Source of the DNA: Calothrix sp. NIES-2100
GTDB lineage: Bacteria; Cyanobacteriota; Cyanobacteriia; Cyanobacteriales; Nostocaceae
Assembly: GCF_002368195.1 (NCBI RefSeq)
Contig: NZ_AP018178.1
Coordinates: 9,766,205-9,830,204, forward strand
Reading direction: 5' to 3'
DNA length: 64,000 bases
Positions 24,953 to 32,747 of this stretch are shown piece by piece (the stretch's first letter is position 1; each line of letters begins with the position of its first letter). The position numbers were made by a program, and so were the translations under genes. The notes below the pieces were generated by a model. The model was given only the letters and a program-made list of their open reading frames with translations, ran no database searches and was not told where the DNA came from.

Positions 24953-25696
24953 ATGAAAGGTACAATTAAAAGTTTGATTGGCTGTGGCATGATTGGTTTA
25001 GGAATGCTTGGTACAATGTTAGTACCAAACCGCGCCGCGACTGCTCGTACTGTACCAGCAGGATATCAAACAGAACGTATCGAGTTTGCACCCGGTGCAA
25101 CTTCAACTGTGGTATATCACAACAAAAACTATTATCCAGTTCGTTATGTAATTAGAGCCAATGCCAATCAATTGATGAATATCGAAGCAGATTCATCCAA
25201 ATCTCCTGTATTTCTAACAATGTCTGGTGCTGATGGCACACGCTTAATTGTTGCACCAGAAAACCTCACACATTGGCGTGGACGCTTACCAAAAACGCAG
25301 GATTATTACATAGAGGCACTAAAACCAGCTAACGTTGACTATAACTTAAGAATTGCGATCGCACCTAATACTCCACAAATTAATGGACAACGGATTAAAT
25401 TTGCTCCCGGTACTACTTCCGAGGTGATTAGCGGTAGTCTTCCGGCTCACTCTTCCCGCTCCTATTTTGCAAATGCCAGAGCAGGACAGTTAATGTCAGT
25501 GAATGTCAATTCACCAGGAGCAAATACTTCTTGGCTCACGCTTTATGGAGTTGATGGTACAGTACTCGAAAACGGTAATATGTCTGGCGCTCAATATTGG
25601 CATGGACGTTTGCTAAAGACAGAAGATTATCATATTCAGGTAGATAACCCCAAACCCTACCCAATCAACTACACCTTGACTGTAGCGATTCAGTAG
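24953..25696 (+). CDS. Secreted protein with two PPC-like beta domains
   Basis: A protein of 247 residues with a signal peptide (about 1-32, SLIGCGMIGLGMLGTMLV ... AATA) and two copies of the domain found once in the protein at 22324. Copy 1 runs about 42-140 (ERIEFAPGATSTVV ... ANANQLMNIEADS ... GADGTRLI ... WRGRLPKTQDYYIEA). Copy 2 runs about 147-247 (QRIKFAPGTTSEVI ... ARAGQLMSVNVNS ... GVDGTVLE ... WHGRLLKTEDYHIQV). It arose by tandem duplication. AAGGAG lies before the ATG. Function is unknown; an extracellular binding role is inferred from the fold pattern. Confidence 0.78.
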   Translation: MKGTIKSLIGCGMIGLGMLGTMLVPNRAATARTVPAGYQTERIEFAPGATSTVVYHNKNYYPVRYVIRANANQLMNIEADSSKSPVFLTMSGADGTRLIVAPENLTHWRGRLPKTQDYYIEALKPANVDYNLRIAIAPNTPQINGQRIKFAPGTTSEVISGSLPAHSSRSYFANARAGQLMSVNVNSPGANTSWLTLYGVDGTVLENGNMSGAQYWHGRLLKTEDYHIQVDNPKPYPINYTLTVAIQ

Positions 25697-25808
25697 GGAT
25701 AGAAGCCTTGCGATCCTAACAGTATATATGCAGTGCCTATAAAAGGCGATCGCTTCAGTAACAGACTCACAACTATTCAATTACCAAAAATATCCTTACC
25801 GGAGATAT

Positions 25809-26240
25809 ATGCAATACAAATTCCTTGCTATCTTGCTAGGAAGCATGACTGCTGCTAGCCTAGCTATTTCTCTACCAGTTCGCGCTGCTGAACTTAAAGT
25901 AGCCAGAACTTTTCACCCTGGCTTTTGGCAACCTGTAGCACGAATCAACCCCCACAAACCATTAGAAGTAGAGGTAATTAACCAGACTAATATACCTTTG
26001 CAATATAGCTTGACAACTGATACAGCTAAAACCTTACTTCCAGGGAATATGACGAACATCAGTTATATTTCCGCTCCCACAGATGTTTTGATTTATCCTT
26101 CTCGGCAAGAGGCTTCTTTGAAGTATGATGTTACTAAAGCAGGCAACACAACTATTGTAAAAGTTCGGCAGATTGCTAGCGATACACCTGGTGATGGCTC
26201 AATTGCTATTAATCGTAATGGGGCTGTTTACGTTTACTAA
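25809..26240 (+). CDS. Secreted hypothetical protein
   Basis: A protein of 143 residues with a clear signal peptide (FLAILLGSMTAASLAISLPVRAAE, cleavage about residue 26). The mature part is beta-rich (VEVINQTNIPLQYSLTTDT ... LLPGNMTNISYISAPTDVLIYPS ... GNTTIVKVRQIASDTPGDGSIAINRNGAVYVY) and resembles small periplasmic proteins without a named domain. CCGGAGA lies 7 bp before the ATG. It is probably the last gene of the transcript starting at 24564; a strong terminator follows. Confidence 0.7.
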   Translation: MQYKFLAILLGSMTAASLAISLPVRAAELKVARTFHPGFWQPVARINPHKPLEVEVINQTNIPLQYSLTTDTAKTLLPGNMTNISYISAPTDVLIYPSRQEASLKYDVTKAGNTTIVKVRQIASDTPGDGSIAINRNGAVYVY

Positions 26241-26279
26241 GGGGTTAATTTCTCATATTTATTAAAAAATCTATTAAAG

Positions 26280-26311
26280 GAGAACACTTTTGTATTAGTG
26301 TTCTCTTTTTT
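26280..26311 (+). terminator. Intrinsic terminator
   Basis: A 9-bp perfect stem GAGAACACT (26280-26288) / AGTGTTCTC (26297-26305) with an 8-base loop and a TTTTTT tract directly after. It lies 40 bp past the stop of the secreted gene and closes the 24564-26240 transcript. Confidence 0.9.
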
Positions 26312-26457
26312 AGTAATTATATTGATATGACAATACAGCAATAATGTAAGCAAATATAGGTATGCCTACACTGAAATTGGAGTAGTCTATTGTAGATTAA
26401 CTATATATCTGTATATAGTGAAATTTACATTGTTTAATTTGTTTATTGACTTTTTAT

Positions 26458-26511
26458 CTTATCTCTTAACTTATCTAACTTCACCCATAAACCTCTTGCT
26501 AAAAGGGAAAA
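26458..26511 (+). promoter_or_regulatory. Repeated regulatory motif, site 4 (before second peptidoglycan-binding gene)
   Basis: Half-sites CTTATC (26458) and CTTATC (26470), 12 bp apart, then CTTCACCC (26479-26486), 19 bp, and GGAAAA (26506-26511). It ends 41 bp before the ATG. Confidence 0.75.
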
Positions 26512-26552
26512 TTAAAATGTCAACCGAATGAGTTTGAGGTTTTCCAAACATC

Positions 26553-26999
26553 ATGAACTACAAAAATTCTGAAATCCGCAGTATTTTGAATGGTTTAGGT
26601 TATAGAAGTCGTATCAATAGCAACGATCCTAACTTTCCGATTTCTCAAGATGAGTCTGACTTGACCGATCAAGCAACTCAAAAGGCAATTAAGAAATTTC
26701 AAGTTGATTATGACCTAACAGTTGATGGCATTGTAGGTTCAGAAACAAATAACAAAATGCAAGAGGAAATGAACAGTATTCATCAAGAATTAAACCAATT
26801 ACTAGGAACAAGCATTAGCCAAGACCAGCCTTTTTATGGACAGCTAACTATCAACACAGTTCAGCAATTTCAAAGAAATTATACGAATCCATTTGATGGT
26901 CTTGCTAGTTTGACAGTTCGCGAGCAGCTATACACAATAGTCAAGAATAACTCAACAAAAACTACTCAATTCAATAAAACAGCAACTCCTATTGCTTAA
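26553..26999 (+). CDS. Peptidoglycan-binding-like protein, two modules
   Basis: A protein of 148 residues. The first PG_binding_1 module is clear (about 5-70: EIRSILNGLGYRS ... TQKAIKKFQVDYDLTVDGIVGSETNNKMQ). A second, degenerate one follows (about 78-132: LNQLLGTSISQDQPFYGQLTINTVQQFQRNY). As with the protein at 21880, no signal peptide is visible although both sit behind the same regulatory motif. Where it acts is therefore unclear: either non-classical export or an intracellular role. It is followed after 190 bp by the beta-propeller gene. Confidence 0.78.
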   Translation: MNYKNSEIRSILNGLGYRSRINSNDPNFPISQDESDLTDQATQKAIKKFQVDYDLTVDGIVGSETNNKMQEEMNSIHQELNQLLGTSISQDQPFYGQLTINTVQQFQRNYTNPFDGLASLTVREQLYTIVKNNSTKTTQFNKTATPIA

Positions 27000-27188
27000 C
27001 ACCATAACTAACTGATGTTAAGCTCCCAGCAGAGGCGTATATCTGTACAATCTACAATTGTACGCCTTTCTGGATTAGTGACTGAAGGTTATGGAAAGGC
27101 TAATAATGGCAAATATTAAATAAAATTTTTGCCATTATTAGAGAAAAATGCCAAACTAATTTTGTCCTACTACTAGAATATAAACTTT

Positions 27189-28457
27189 ATGAATATGCTT
27201 TGGATTAGATTTTCAAAACTTGCATTAATAGGTTTATTCTCGACTGCGATTCTTAGCTTTGTATTTACTCAAAAAGACACTCCGGCATTTACTGCACAAA
27301 AAACTCATACACTAGCATTCCTCGCCCTTAAACGTAGCAGCGATCATTTCAATTTATATACTATCCAAGCTAATGGTTTATCTCGTCGTCAGCTTTCTCA
27401 AAAGTTGAGTGTATCTCCAACAGTAGTTTGGTCAACAAATGGTCAAAAACTTGCTTTTGTAAGCAATGATACTGATATTTATGTAGTTAATGCAGATGGT
27501 TCTAAACTCACTCAAGTATTGTCTGACTCTGATTGCAAAGCTGCTAATTTTGGTATGACTTGGGTATCAAGTAGCCATAAACTTGCGATTACGAGAAGTT
27601 GCGATGGTCAGACTTCTGATGCCCCAGGCAGTACATCTCTGTATGTTAGTGATACAACTGGCATCAAAGGAACTAAGCTAATTAAAAGATGGCTCTCAAG
27701 AGCAATGCCAGCCAAGTCAGATATTTTATCACTTTTATACTTATCACCAAATGGAAAAGAGGTGGTGTTTTTTAAAGATAAAAATATCTACAAAATGAAT
27801 ACTGATGGCTCTGGATTAATCAAGCTCAGTAATGCACCAGATGAGTATCCTGCTCAACTTACTTGGTCACCTAATGGTAAACCAATTGCTTTTTCTGCTG
27901 GTAAATATCCGCATCAACAAATCTATCTACTGGATCTACAGAATAAAACTCTAAAAAATCTGACAAATGAACCACACAAAGAGCCGTATGATGGCATTTT
28001 TTCATGGTCGCCTAACGGCAATCAGCTTGCTTACTATCATACGACAAGCGATAAGAATCCTCCTGGTAGTCAGTTAGATATATATTTACTTGATATTAAT
28101 AATGGGAGGGTAAGAAAGCTGACCCATAAATCAGGGGAATATAGTAACTTAATATGGTCACCAGATGGAAAACAAATTGCCTTTGCGGATGGAGATTTTT
28201 CTCATAAAAATCTTTACGTTATGGATATTAGTAACTCAAAATCTATGCAAATAGCTTCTACACTACCAGCATCTAGAATTGACGACTTATCTTGGTCTCT
28301 TGATAGTCAAAAAATTGCTTTTGTAAAAGAACAGAAAACCAACCAGAAACCTGATAACCAGAGTATTCTATATGTTGTTAATCGAGATGGTTCAAAATTG
28401 ATGCGATTATCAGGAAGTGAAGATTTATTTACTTCTGAGCCGGCTTGGAAACCTTAG
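27189..28457 (+). CDS. TolB-like beta-propeller protein, exported
   Basis: A protein of 422 residues. An N-terminal hydrophobic segment (about 8-26, LALIGLFSTAILSFVFTQ) acts as signal peptide or anchor. The rest has six or so WD40-like/TolB propeller blades with the repeating pattern WSPNGKPIAFSAG, WSPNGNQLAYYH, WSPDGKQIAFADG, WSLDSQKIAFVKE, each after a segment such as IYLLDLQNKTLKNLT. These PD40 repeats occur in periplasmic TolB-like proteins. No Tol/Pal genes are adjacent; function unknown. It may be co-transcribed with the gene at 26553. Confidence 0.8.
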   Translation: MNMLWIRFSKLALIGLFSTAILSFVFTQKDTPAFTAQKTHTLAFLALKRSSDHFNLYTIQANGLSRRQLSQKLSVSPTVVWSTNGQKLAFVSNDTDIYVVNADGSKLTQVLSDSDCKAANFGMTWVSSSHKLAITRSCDGQTSDAPGSTSLYVSDTTGIKGTKLIKRWLSRAMPAKSDILSLLYLSPNGKEVVFFKDKNIYKMNTDGSGLIKLSNAPDEYPAQLTWSPNGKPIAFSAGKYPHQQIYLLDLQNKTLKNLTNEPHKEPYDGIFSWSPNGNQLAYYHTTSDKNPPGSQLDIYLLDINNGRVRKLTHKSGEYSNLIWSPDGKQIAFADGDFSHKNLYVMDISNSKSMQIASTLPASRIDDLSWSLDSQKIAFVKEQKTNQKPDNQSILYVVNRDGSKLMRLSGSEDLFTSEPAWKP

Positions 28458-28494
28458 GAATAAAAAGAGGTATTTTCGTGAGGCACAGATCATT

Positions 28495-28522
28495 GTAAGG
28501 GCGTACATATGTACGCCCTTAC
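28495..28522. terminator. Perfect 28-bp palindrome, possible terminator
   Basis: Arms GTAAGGGCGTACAT and ATGTACGCCCTTAC without a centre, 38 bp after the beta-propeller gene. It belongs to the GGGC...GCCC family. It may end the transcript before site 5. Confidence 0.6.
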
Positions 28523-28554
28523 CTATATAATTTAATGGACTAAAAAAGCTGTAA

Positions 28555-28607
28555 GTTCTTTTTAAGTTATCCATCTTCACCCCACCAAACTCTACATATA
28601 GGGAAGA
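28555..28607 (+). promoter_or_regulatory. Repeated regulatory motif, site 5 (before DHA2 exporter)
   Basis: Half-sites GTTC (28555) and GTTATC (28566), 11 bp apart, then CTTCACCC (28575-28582), 19 bp, and GGAAGA (28602-28607). It ends 34 bp before the ATG. Confidence 0.75.
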
Positions 28608-28641
28608 TGAGAAACAAGAAATAATTTTCAGGAAGAACTTT

Positions 28642-30228
28642 ATGGCGAAAGCAATTGCCTTATCTAAAAAACAACAACCAAATTCTACATCTATTCCTCT
28701 GAAAACTTGGATAGGAGTATTCGGTACAATTATAGGCGCATTTATGGCTGTGCTGGATATTCAAATTACAAATGCTTCTCTCAAAGATATTCAAGCAGCT
28801 TTGGGTGCTTCTTTAGATGAAGGTTCCTGGATTTCTAGCTCTTATTTGGTTGCAGAGATGATTGTCATTCCTCTCACCAGTTGGCTACCAGAGATATTTT
28901 CTACCCGCCGTTATCTGATGGTGAATGTCGTTTTATTCATTGGGTTTTCTATTGGTTGCGCCCACGCTTGGGATTTACCTTCAATGATTGTATTTCGCGC
29001 CGGACAGGGATTCACTGGGGGTATTTTAATTCCGATGGCGTTTACTGTTTTGCTCACTTCTTTACCACCTTCAATGCTACCAATGGGGATGGCGTTGTAT
29101 TCTGTCACCGCAACTTTTGCACCATCTATCGGCCCTACCCTTGGCGGTTGGTTAACAGATAACTTTAGTTGGCAATACATCTTTTATTTAAATATAGTAC
29201 CTGGAATCATTGTCCTAGCAGCCGTCGCTTATGCGATCGCTCCCCAACCGATGCGGCTGAACTTGCTGAAACACGGAGATTGGTGGGGAATTGGTGCAAT
29301 GGCGATTGGGTTTGGCTCGTTGCAAATAGTTTTAGAAGAAGGTAGTCGCAAAGATTGGTTTGATTCTAGCTTGATTGTTTGCTTCACTGCGATCGCTTGC
29401 TTGTTTATCATTCTCTTTTTATTAATTGAACTCACCCGCAAGCAGCCTTTTATTAACCTGCGTTTATTTGTTAGGCGTAATTTTACTTTCGCTAGTATCA
29501 TCAATGTTTGCTTAGGATTGGGGATGTTTGGTTCTCTGTACATTTTGCCCCTCTACCTCAGCGAAATTCAGGGATACGATGCTATGCAAATTGGCGAAGT
29601 TATGATGTGGGCTGGCTTACCGCAATTATTTCTGATTCCTTGTGTACCGAAATTAATGCAAATAGTAGATACGCGATTAATGATTGCAGCAGGAGTTAGT
29701 ATATTTGCGATCAGTTGTTTCATGAATTCCCACATGACCCATGACACAGGTATGGCTCAGTTGCGTGTCTCGCAATTTGTCCGAGCAATGGGACAACCTT
29801 TGATTATGATACCCCTTTCCACTACTGCCACTGGTGGCATACCCAAAGAACAGGCGGGTTCTGCCTCTAGTTTATATAACATGATGCGTAACCTTGGTGG
29901 CTCTATTGGTACTGCGACATTAGCCACACTTTTAACTAATCGAGAACAATTTCACTCTGAACGTTTAGGAGAAAACATTTCACTCTACAGTTTAGAAACA
30001 CAACAGCGCTTAAGCCAAATGACTCAATATTTTGTCAATCTCGGCGCTGATTTAGCAACAGCAAAAGAGCAAGCTTTGGCGGCTATTGATAATATTGTTC
30101 GCCGGGAAGCCTATGTTCTGGCATTTAATGATTGCTTTTATTTCCTGGCTTGTGCATTGCTCCTAAGTGGACTGGCTGTAATCTTTTTAAAGAAGGTGAA
30201 AGCTTCCGGGAATGTCGCTGTACACTAA
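28642..30228 (+). CDS. DHA2 family drug:proton antiporter (EmrB/QacA type)
   Basis: A major facilitator protein of 528 residues with about 14 hydrophobic helices. Helix 1 carries GAFMAVLDIQITNASLKDIQAALGAS, the DHA2 version of motif D1. AGQGFTGGILIPMAFTVLLTSLP and ATFAPSIGPTLGGWLTDNFSWQYIFYLN (motif C) follow. It should export toxic organic compounds using the proton gradient. No EmrA adaptor is next to it; the RND adaptor gene at 32748 is in a separate unit. GGAAG lies 9 bp before the ATG. It follows regulatory site 5 and ends at a strong hairpin. Confidence 0.88.
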   Translation: MAKAIALSKKQQPNSTSIPLKTWIGVFGTIIGAFMAVLDIQITNASLKDIQAALGASLDEGSWISSSYLVAEMIVIPLTSWLPEIFSTRRYLMVNVVLFIGFSIGCAHAWDLPSMIVFRAGQGFTGGILIPMAFTVLLTSLPPSMLPMGMALYSVTATFAPSIGPTLGGWLTDNFSWQYIFYLNIVPGIIVLAAVAYAIAPQPMRLNLLKHGDWWGIGAMAIGFGSLQIVLEEGSRKDWFDSSLIVCFTAIACLFIILFLLIELTRKQPFINLRLFVRRNFTFASIINVCLGLGMFGSLYILPLYLSEIQGYDAMQIGEVMMWAGLPQLFLIPCVPKLMQIVDTRLMIAAGVSIFAISCFMNSHMTHDTGMAQLRVSQFVRAMGQPLIMIPLSTTATGGIPKEQAGSASSLYNMMRNLGGSIGTATLATLLTNREQFHSERLGENISLYSLETQQRLSQMTQYFVNLGADLATAKEQALAAIDNIVRREAYVLAFNDCFYFLACALLLSGLAVIFLKKVKASGNVAVH

Positions 30229-30287
30229 ACTGATTTTTATCCTTCTACTCATACTTGTTTGCAAAAATAAGACGAAAAATATATGAG

Positions 30288-30314
30288 TATGGGCACAAAA
30301 TTATTGTGCCCATA
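30288..30314 (+). terminator. Hairpin after the exporter gene
   Basis: Arms TATGGGCACAA (30288-30298) and TTGTGCCCATA (30304-30314) with a 5-base loop, followed by GCATTTTTAAAA. It closes the exporter transcript. Confidence 0.7.
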
Positions 30315-30442
30315 GCATTTTTAAAATTGGTATTTATTATTGAAAAGCTTGCTCAAAAATGATTGAGGGTAAAGCACAGTATATCCGGTATAACGATTAA
30401 AATTCGGTGCTAAACTTTACCTGCTTATTTAGATATCTCTTT

Positions 30443-31843
30443 CTATTTCTTATATTTCTCGGCAAGAGTTCTCGCCCACGAAGTTCCATTATAATGAACT
30501 AGCCTGTTATTCTGTTCCAGAAATTTCAGCTCTGGCGTTGAAGCAATCAGGTGGTTAGTAAAATTCAGGGTTGAATCTCTTACTTCTCTAACAACTTTTA
30601 TTAGCTCTGGTATTCGTTCTCGATCCCATTCGTCAACAGTATTAGTCAAAATAAAGTCTTCCGTATCCTCCGCCGCTATTTCGATCCATTGCTGAATTGA
30701 ATAATTGGAAACCTGTTGCTGTCCTTGGCTTTTCCAGGTTCTAAAGTCCAGGTTCTGCTGACTTGGATCGGAAAATTTCAAGGCTCCAAAGTTCAGATTC
30801 CCAAACTCAAGAACTGGAGGGCCGTTTTTAATGCTGTCCCGATCATCTAACATTTGTGTCGCCAATGCGTACATTACCTGCATATACCTGCCTTCAAGTG
30901 TAATGTGTACATTGTTTGCTGCTGTATATTTGGTACGGTCAAAGTTTGGTTTACTGTCAGTACCGATTTCTACCCTTTCCCTTCGGCCTCCTGAATATAC
31001 AAGATCTTTAGGTACTAAACTCTTATTAATGCTTTCCGGATCAGTGTTTGTACTGCGGGAGACATGCACATAATCAGAAGCACTGTTTGAGTCTATTATT
31101 TGCATATTCTTTTGCCAGTTATCACCTTGTTTTGTATATATGGTTGTTTGTCTCTCTACTCTTTGCACAAAAGGCGATCGCTGTACAGATCCTCCATTCT
31201 GCTGTACTACATGAGTCAACTCATGGGCAATTAACTGTTGTCCGGTGCGACTTGCTGGGTTATATTCTCCCTGGCGAAAGAACACATCCTCTCCTGTAGT
31301 AAACGCTTTTGCCTGTATCGATTGATTCAACTGGTCAGCTTGAGTATTTGTGTGAATTTTTACTCCACTAAAATCTGCGCCAAACGCTTCTTCCATCGGT
31401 GATTTGATACTATCAGCTAGTGGTTGTCCACTCCCTCGTGCCTGTTGTATTGATGTTTCTAAATCATGTGATGCAGTCATTCCGTGATTGGATGCACGTT
31501 GCACCATTGGTTTCATTTGCAACTGATTATTTTTTGCTGTCTGTACTGAAGCTGGGGAATTTATCTGGCTGACTACTTGTGCAGCAACCCGATCTGCTTC
31601 TTGCTCATACTTATCTCCTGGTTCTCCAATTGTCAGCTTGGTCTGAATTTGTGGTGTGTTTCTGCCAAAGGTTTTTCTTCTAATAGCATCTCTCTGGGCT
31701 TTTTCTGGAATACTAGAAGTTGTTAGCCTGAGTGACGATGTAGAGTTTGTTTGTACTTGTTCATTAATAGCAGGTGGCGTAATTTGAGATTGTTTCTTCT
31801 GAATTGCAGAGCCTTTGAGGTTTTTTTTGATTTTTTGGTGCAT
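30443..31843 (-). CDS. DUF4157 (eCIS-core-like) putative metallopeptidase with unknown C-terminus
   Basis: A protein of 466 residues. The N-terminal 95 residues are low-complexity and basic. The DUF4157 domain (about 145-215) reads LADSIKSPMEEAFGADFSGVKIHTN ... AFTTGEDVFFRQGEYNP ... QQLIAHELTHVVQQ, with an intact zinc-peptidase HELTH motif. The remaining 240 residues (TIYTKQGDNWQKNMQIID ... WARTLAEKYKK) match nothing I recognise. DUF4157 proteins are often linked to extracellular contractile injection systems as cargo or toxins, but no such structural genes are present here. It is on the minus strand, outside the regulated series. Confidence 0.8.
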   Translation of the reverse strand: MHQKIKKNLKGSAIQKKQSQITPPAINEQVQTNSTSSLRLTTSSIPEKAQRDAIRRKTFGRNTPQIQTKLTIGEPGDKYEQEADRVAAQVVSQINSPASVQTAKNNQLQMKPMVQRASNHGMTASHDLETSIQQARGSGQPLADSIKSPMEEAFGADFSGVKIHTNTQADQLNQSIQAKAFTTGEDVFFRQGEYNPASRTGQQLIAHELTHVVQQNGGSVQRSPFVQRVERQTTIYTKQGDNWQKNMQIIDSNSASDYVHVSRSTNTDPESINKSLVPKDLVYSGGRRERVEIGTDSKPNFDRTKYTAANNVHITLEGRYMQVMYALATQMLDDRDSIKNGPPVLEFGNLNFGALKFSDPSQQNLDFRTWKSQGQQQVSNYSIQQWIEIAAEDTEDFILTNTVDEWDRERIPELIKVVREVRDSTLNFTNHLIASTPELKFLEQNNRLVHYNGTSWARTLAEKYKK

Positions 31844-32223
31844 AATTATTGCCCAAGTTGATTGAAAGTCTATTGTTTATTGATCCAGAATATTGATGAT
31901 ATTACCCAAGCTTAAATTTTCGCGCTTTTAGGTAGATGTGAATAAATTTAGGGACGAAATATTATTCATCCCTAATTATAATTTCCTGCAAGTGAGGGCA
32001 TTCTTTAGCCCTGCGAACATACTACAAAGCTCTGGCATAAATGGCTATTATCCAAAGGTATAAACTAAAATTATTAACAGTCTTGGCGGCGAAGATGTTT
32101 AAAATGTCAGTTCAAATAAGTAAATCCGACTAACAGTATTAGCCGGAATTGGAGTTCCATGAAAGTTGAGGTATTGACATTCAGATAAACAATGCAAGCT
32201 TACGTTTAAGCTGAGGAGATAGA
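31844..32223. other. Intergenic, no gene seen
   Basis: 380 bp between the DUF4157 gene and the small secreted gene, both on the minus strand. It is AT-rich, without a recognisable repeat, RNA gene or copy of the regulatory motif. It must contain the promoter of the DUF4157 gene near its left end. Confidence 0.5.
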
Positions 32224-32436
32224 TTAAAATCTACCCAACTCAGCACGCAATAAATGTTCTTCATGCCGTATTCTTGCCCAATGCCGAGGAGAAAACTCGT
32301 GGTGGAATCGTTGCTCAACTACAATTGTTCTGTGAGCAGCAGGTACTACAATTACCTCTTCAGCAGATGCTTTGGATGGTAGGGCGGCCATAGCAACTGG
32401 TAGAGCAAGTAAGAGACCAGTAAAGATGCGTTTCAT
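32224..32436 (-). CDS. Small secreted basic protein, unknown
   Basis: About 70 residues with a signal peptide (RIFTGLLLALPVAMAALPSKASA, cleavage about residue 25). The short His/Arg-rich mature part (AHRTIVVEQRFHHEFSPRHWARIRHEEHLLRAELGRF) could bind metal or anionic polymers; that is inference. The ATG at 32436 (MKRIF) is chosen over one two codons upstream. Regulatory site 8 lies 60 bp upstream on the minus strand, so it belongs to the same regulon as its neighbours, and it is divergent from the RND operon. Confidence 0.68.
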   Translation of the reverse strand: MKRIFTGLLLALPVAMAALPSKASAEEVIVVPAAHRTIVVEQRFHHEFSPRHWARIRHEEHLLRAELGRF

Positions 32437-32496
32437 AATCAAATTTCCTGTTAATTAACTGTGAACAACGCCTTGAATTTCGGCTTATATCTTCAA

Positions 32497-32549
32497 TATT
32501 GAACTGTAATGATGTTTAACGGGATGAAGATAGATAAGTTAAGGGAAAC
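32497..32549 (-). promoter_or_regulatory. Repeated regulatory motif, site 8 (before small secreted gene)
   Basis: On the minus strand: GTTT (from 32549), CTTATC (from 32538), 11 bp apart, then CTTCATCC (32529-32522). The element 19 bp further on is TCAATA, the weakest of the set. It is divergent from site 6. Confidence 0.6.
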
Positions 32550-32621
32550 TTAAGAATGAAGTCTCAAAAATCTAATTATATAAATAGTGCTGAGTAAAAA
32601 TAATTGTTAAATTATCTCTAA

Positions 32622-32674
32622 CTTTTTCCTAAGTTATTTATCTTCACCCCTCAAGCTTGGCTAGCAACGGAAAC
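32622..32674 (+). promoter_or_regulatory. Repeated regulatory motif, site 6 (before RND efflux operon)
   Basis: Half-sites CTTT (32622) and GTTATT (32633), 11 bp apart, then CTTCACCC (32642-32649), 19 bp, and GGAAAC (32669-32674). It ends 73 bp before the ATG of the adaptor gene. Confidence 0.75.
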
Positions 32675-32747
32675 TGATGTTAGACAAAATTTTGCTAACA
32701 CAGATGAGTACAAAATTGCTGAGGATAAGCTTTTTATTAATCAAGTT

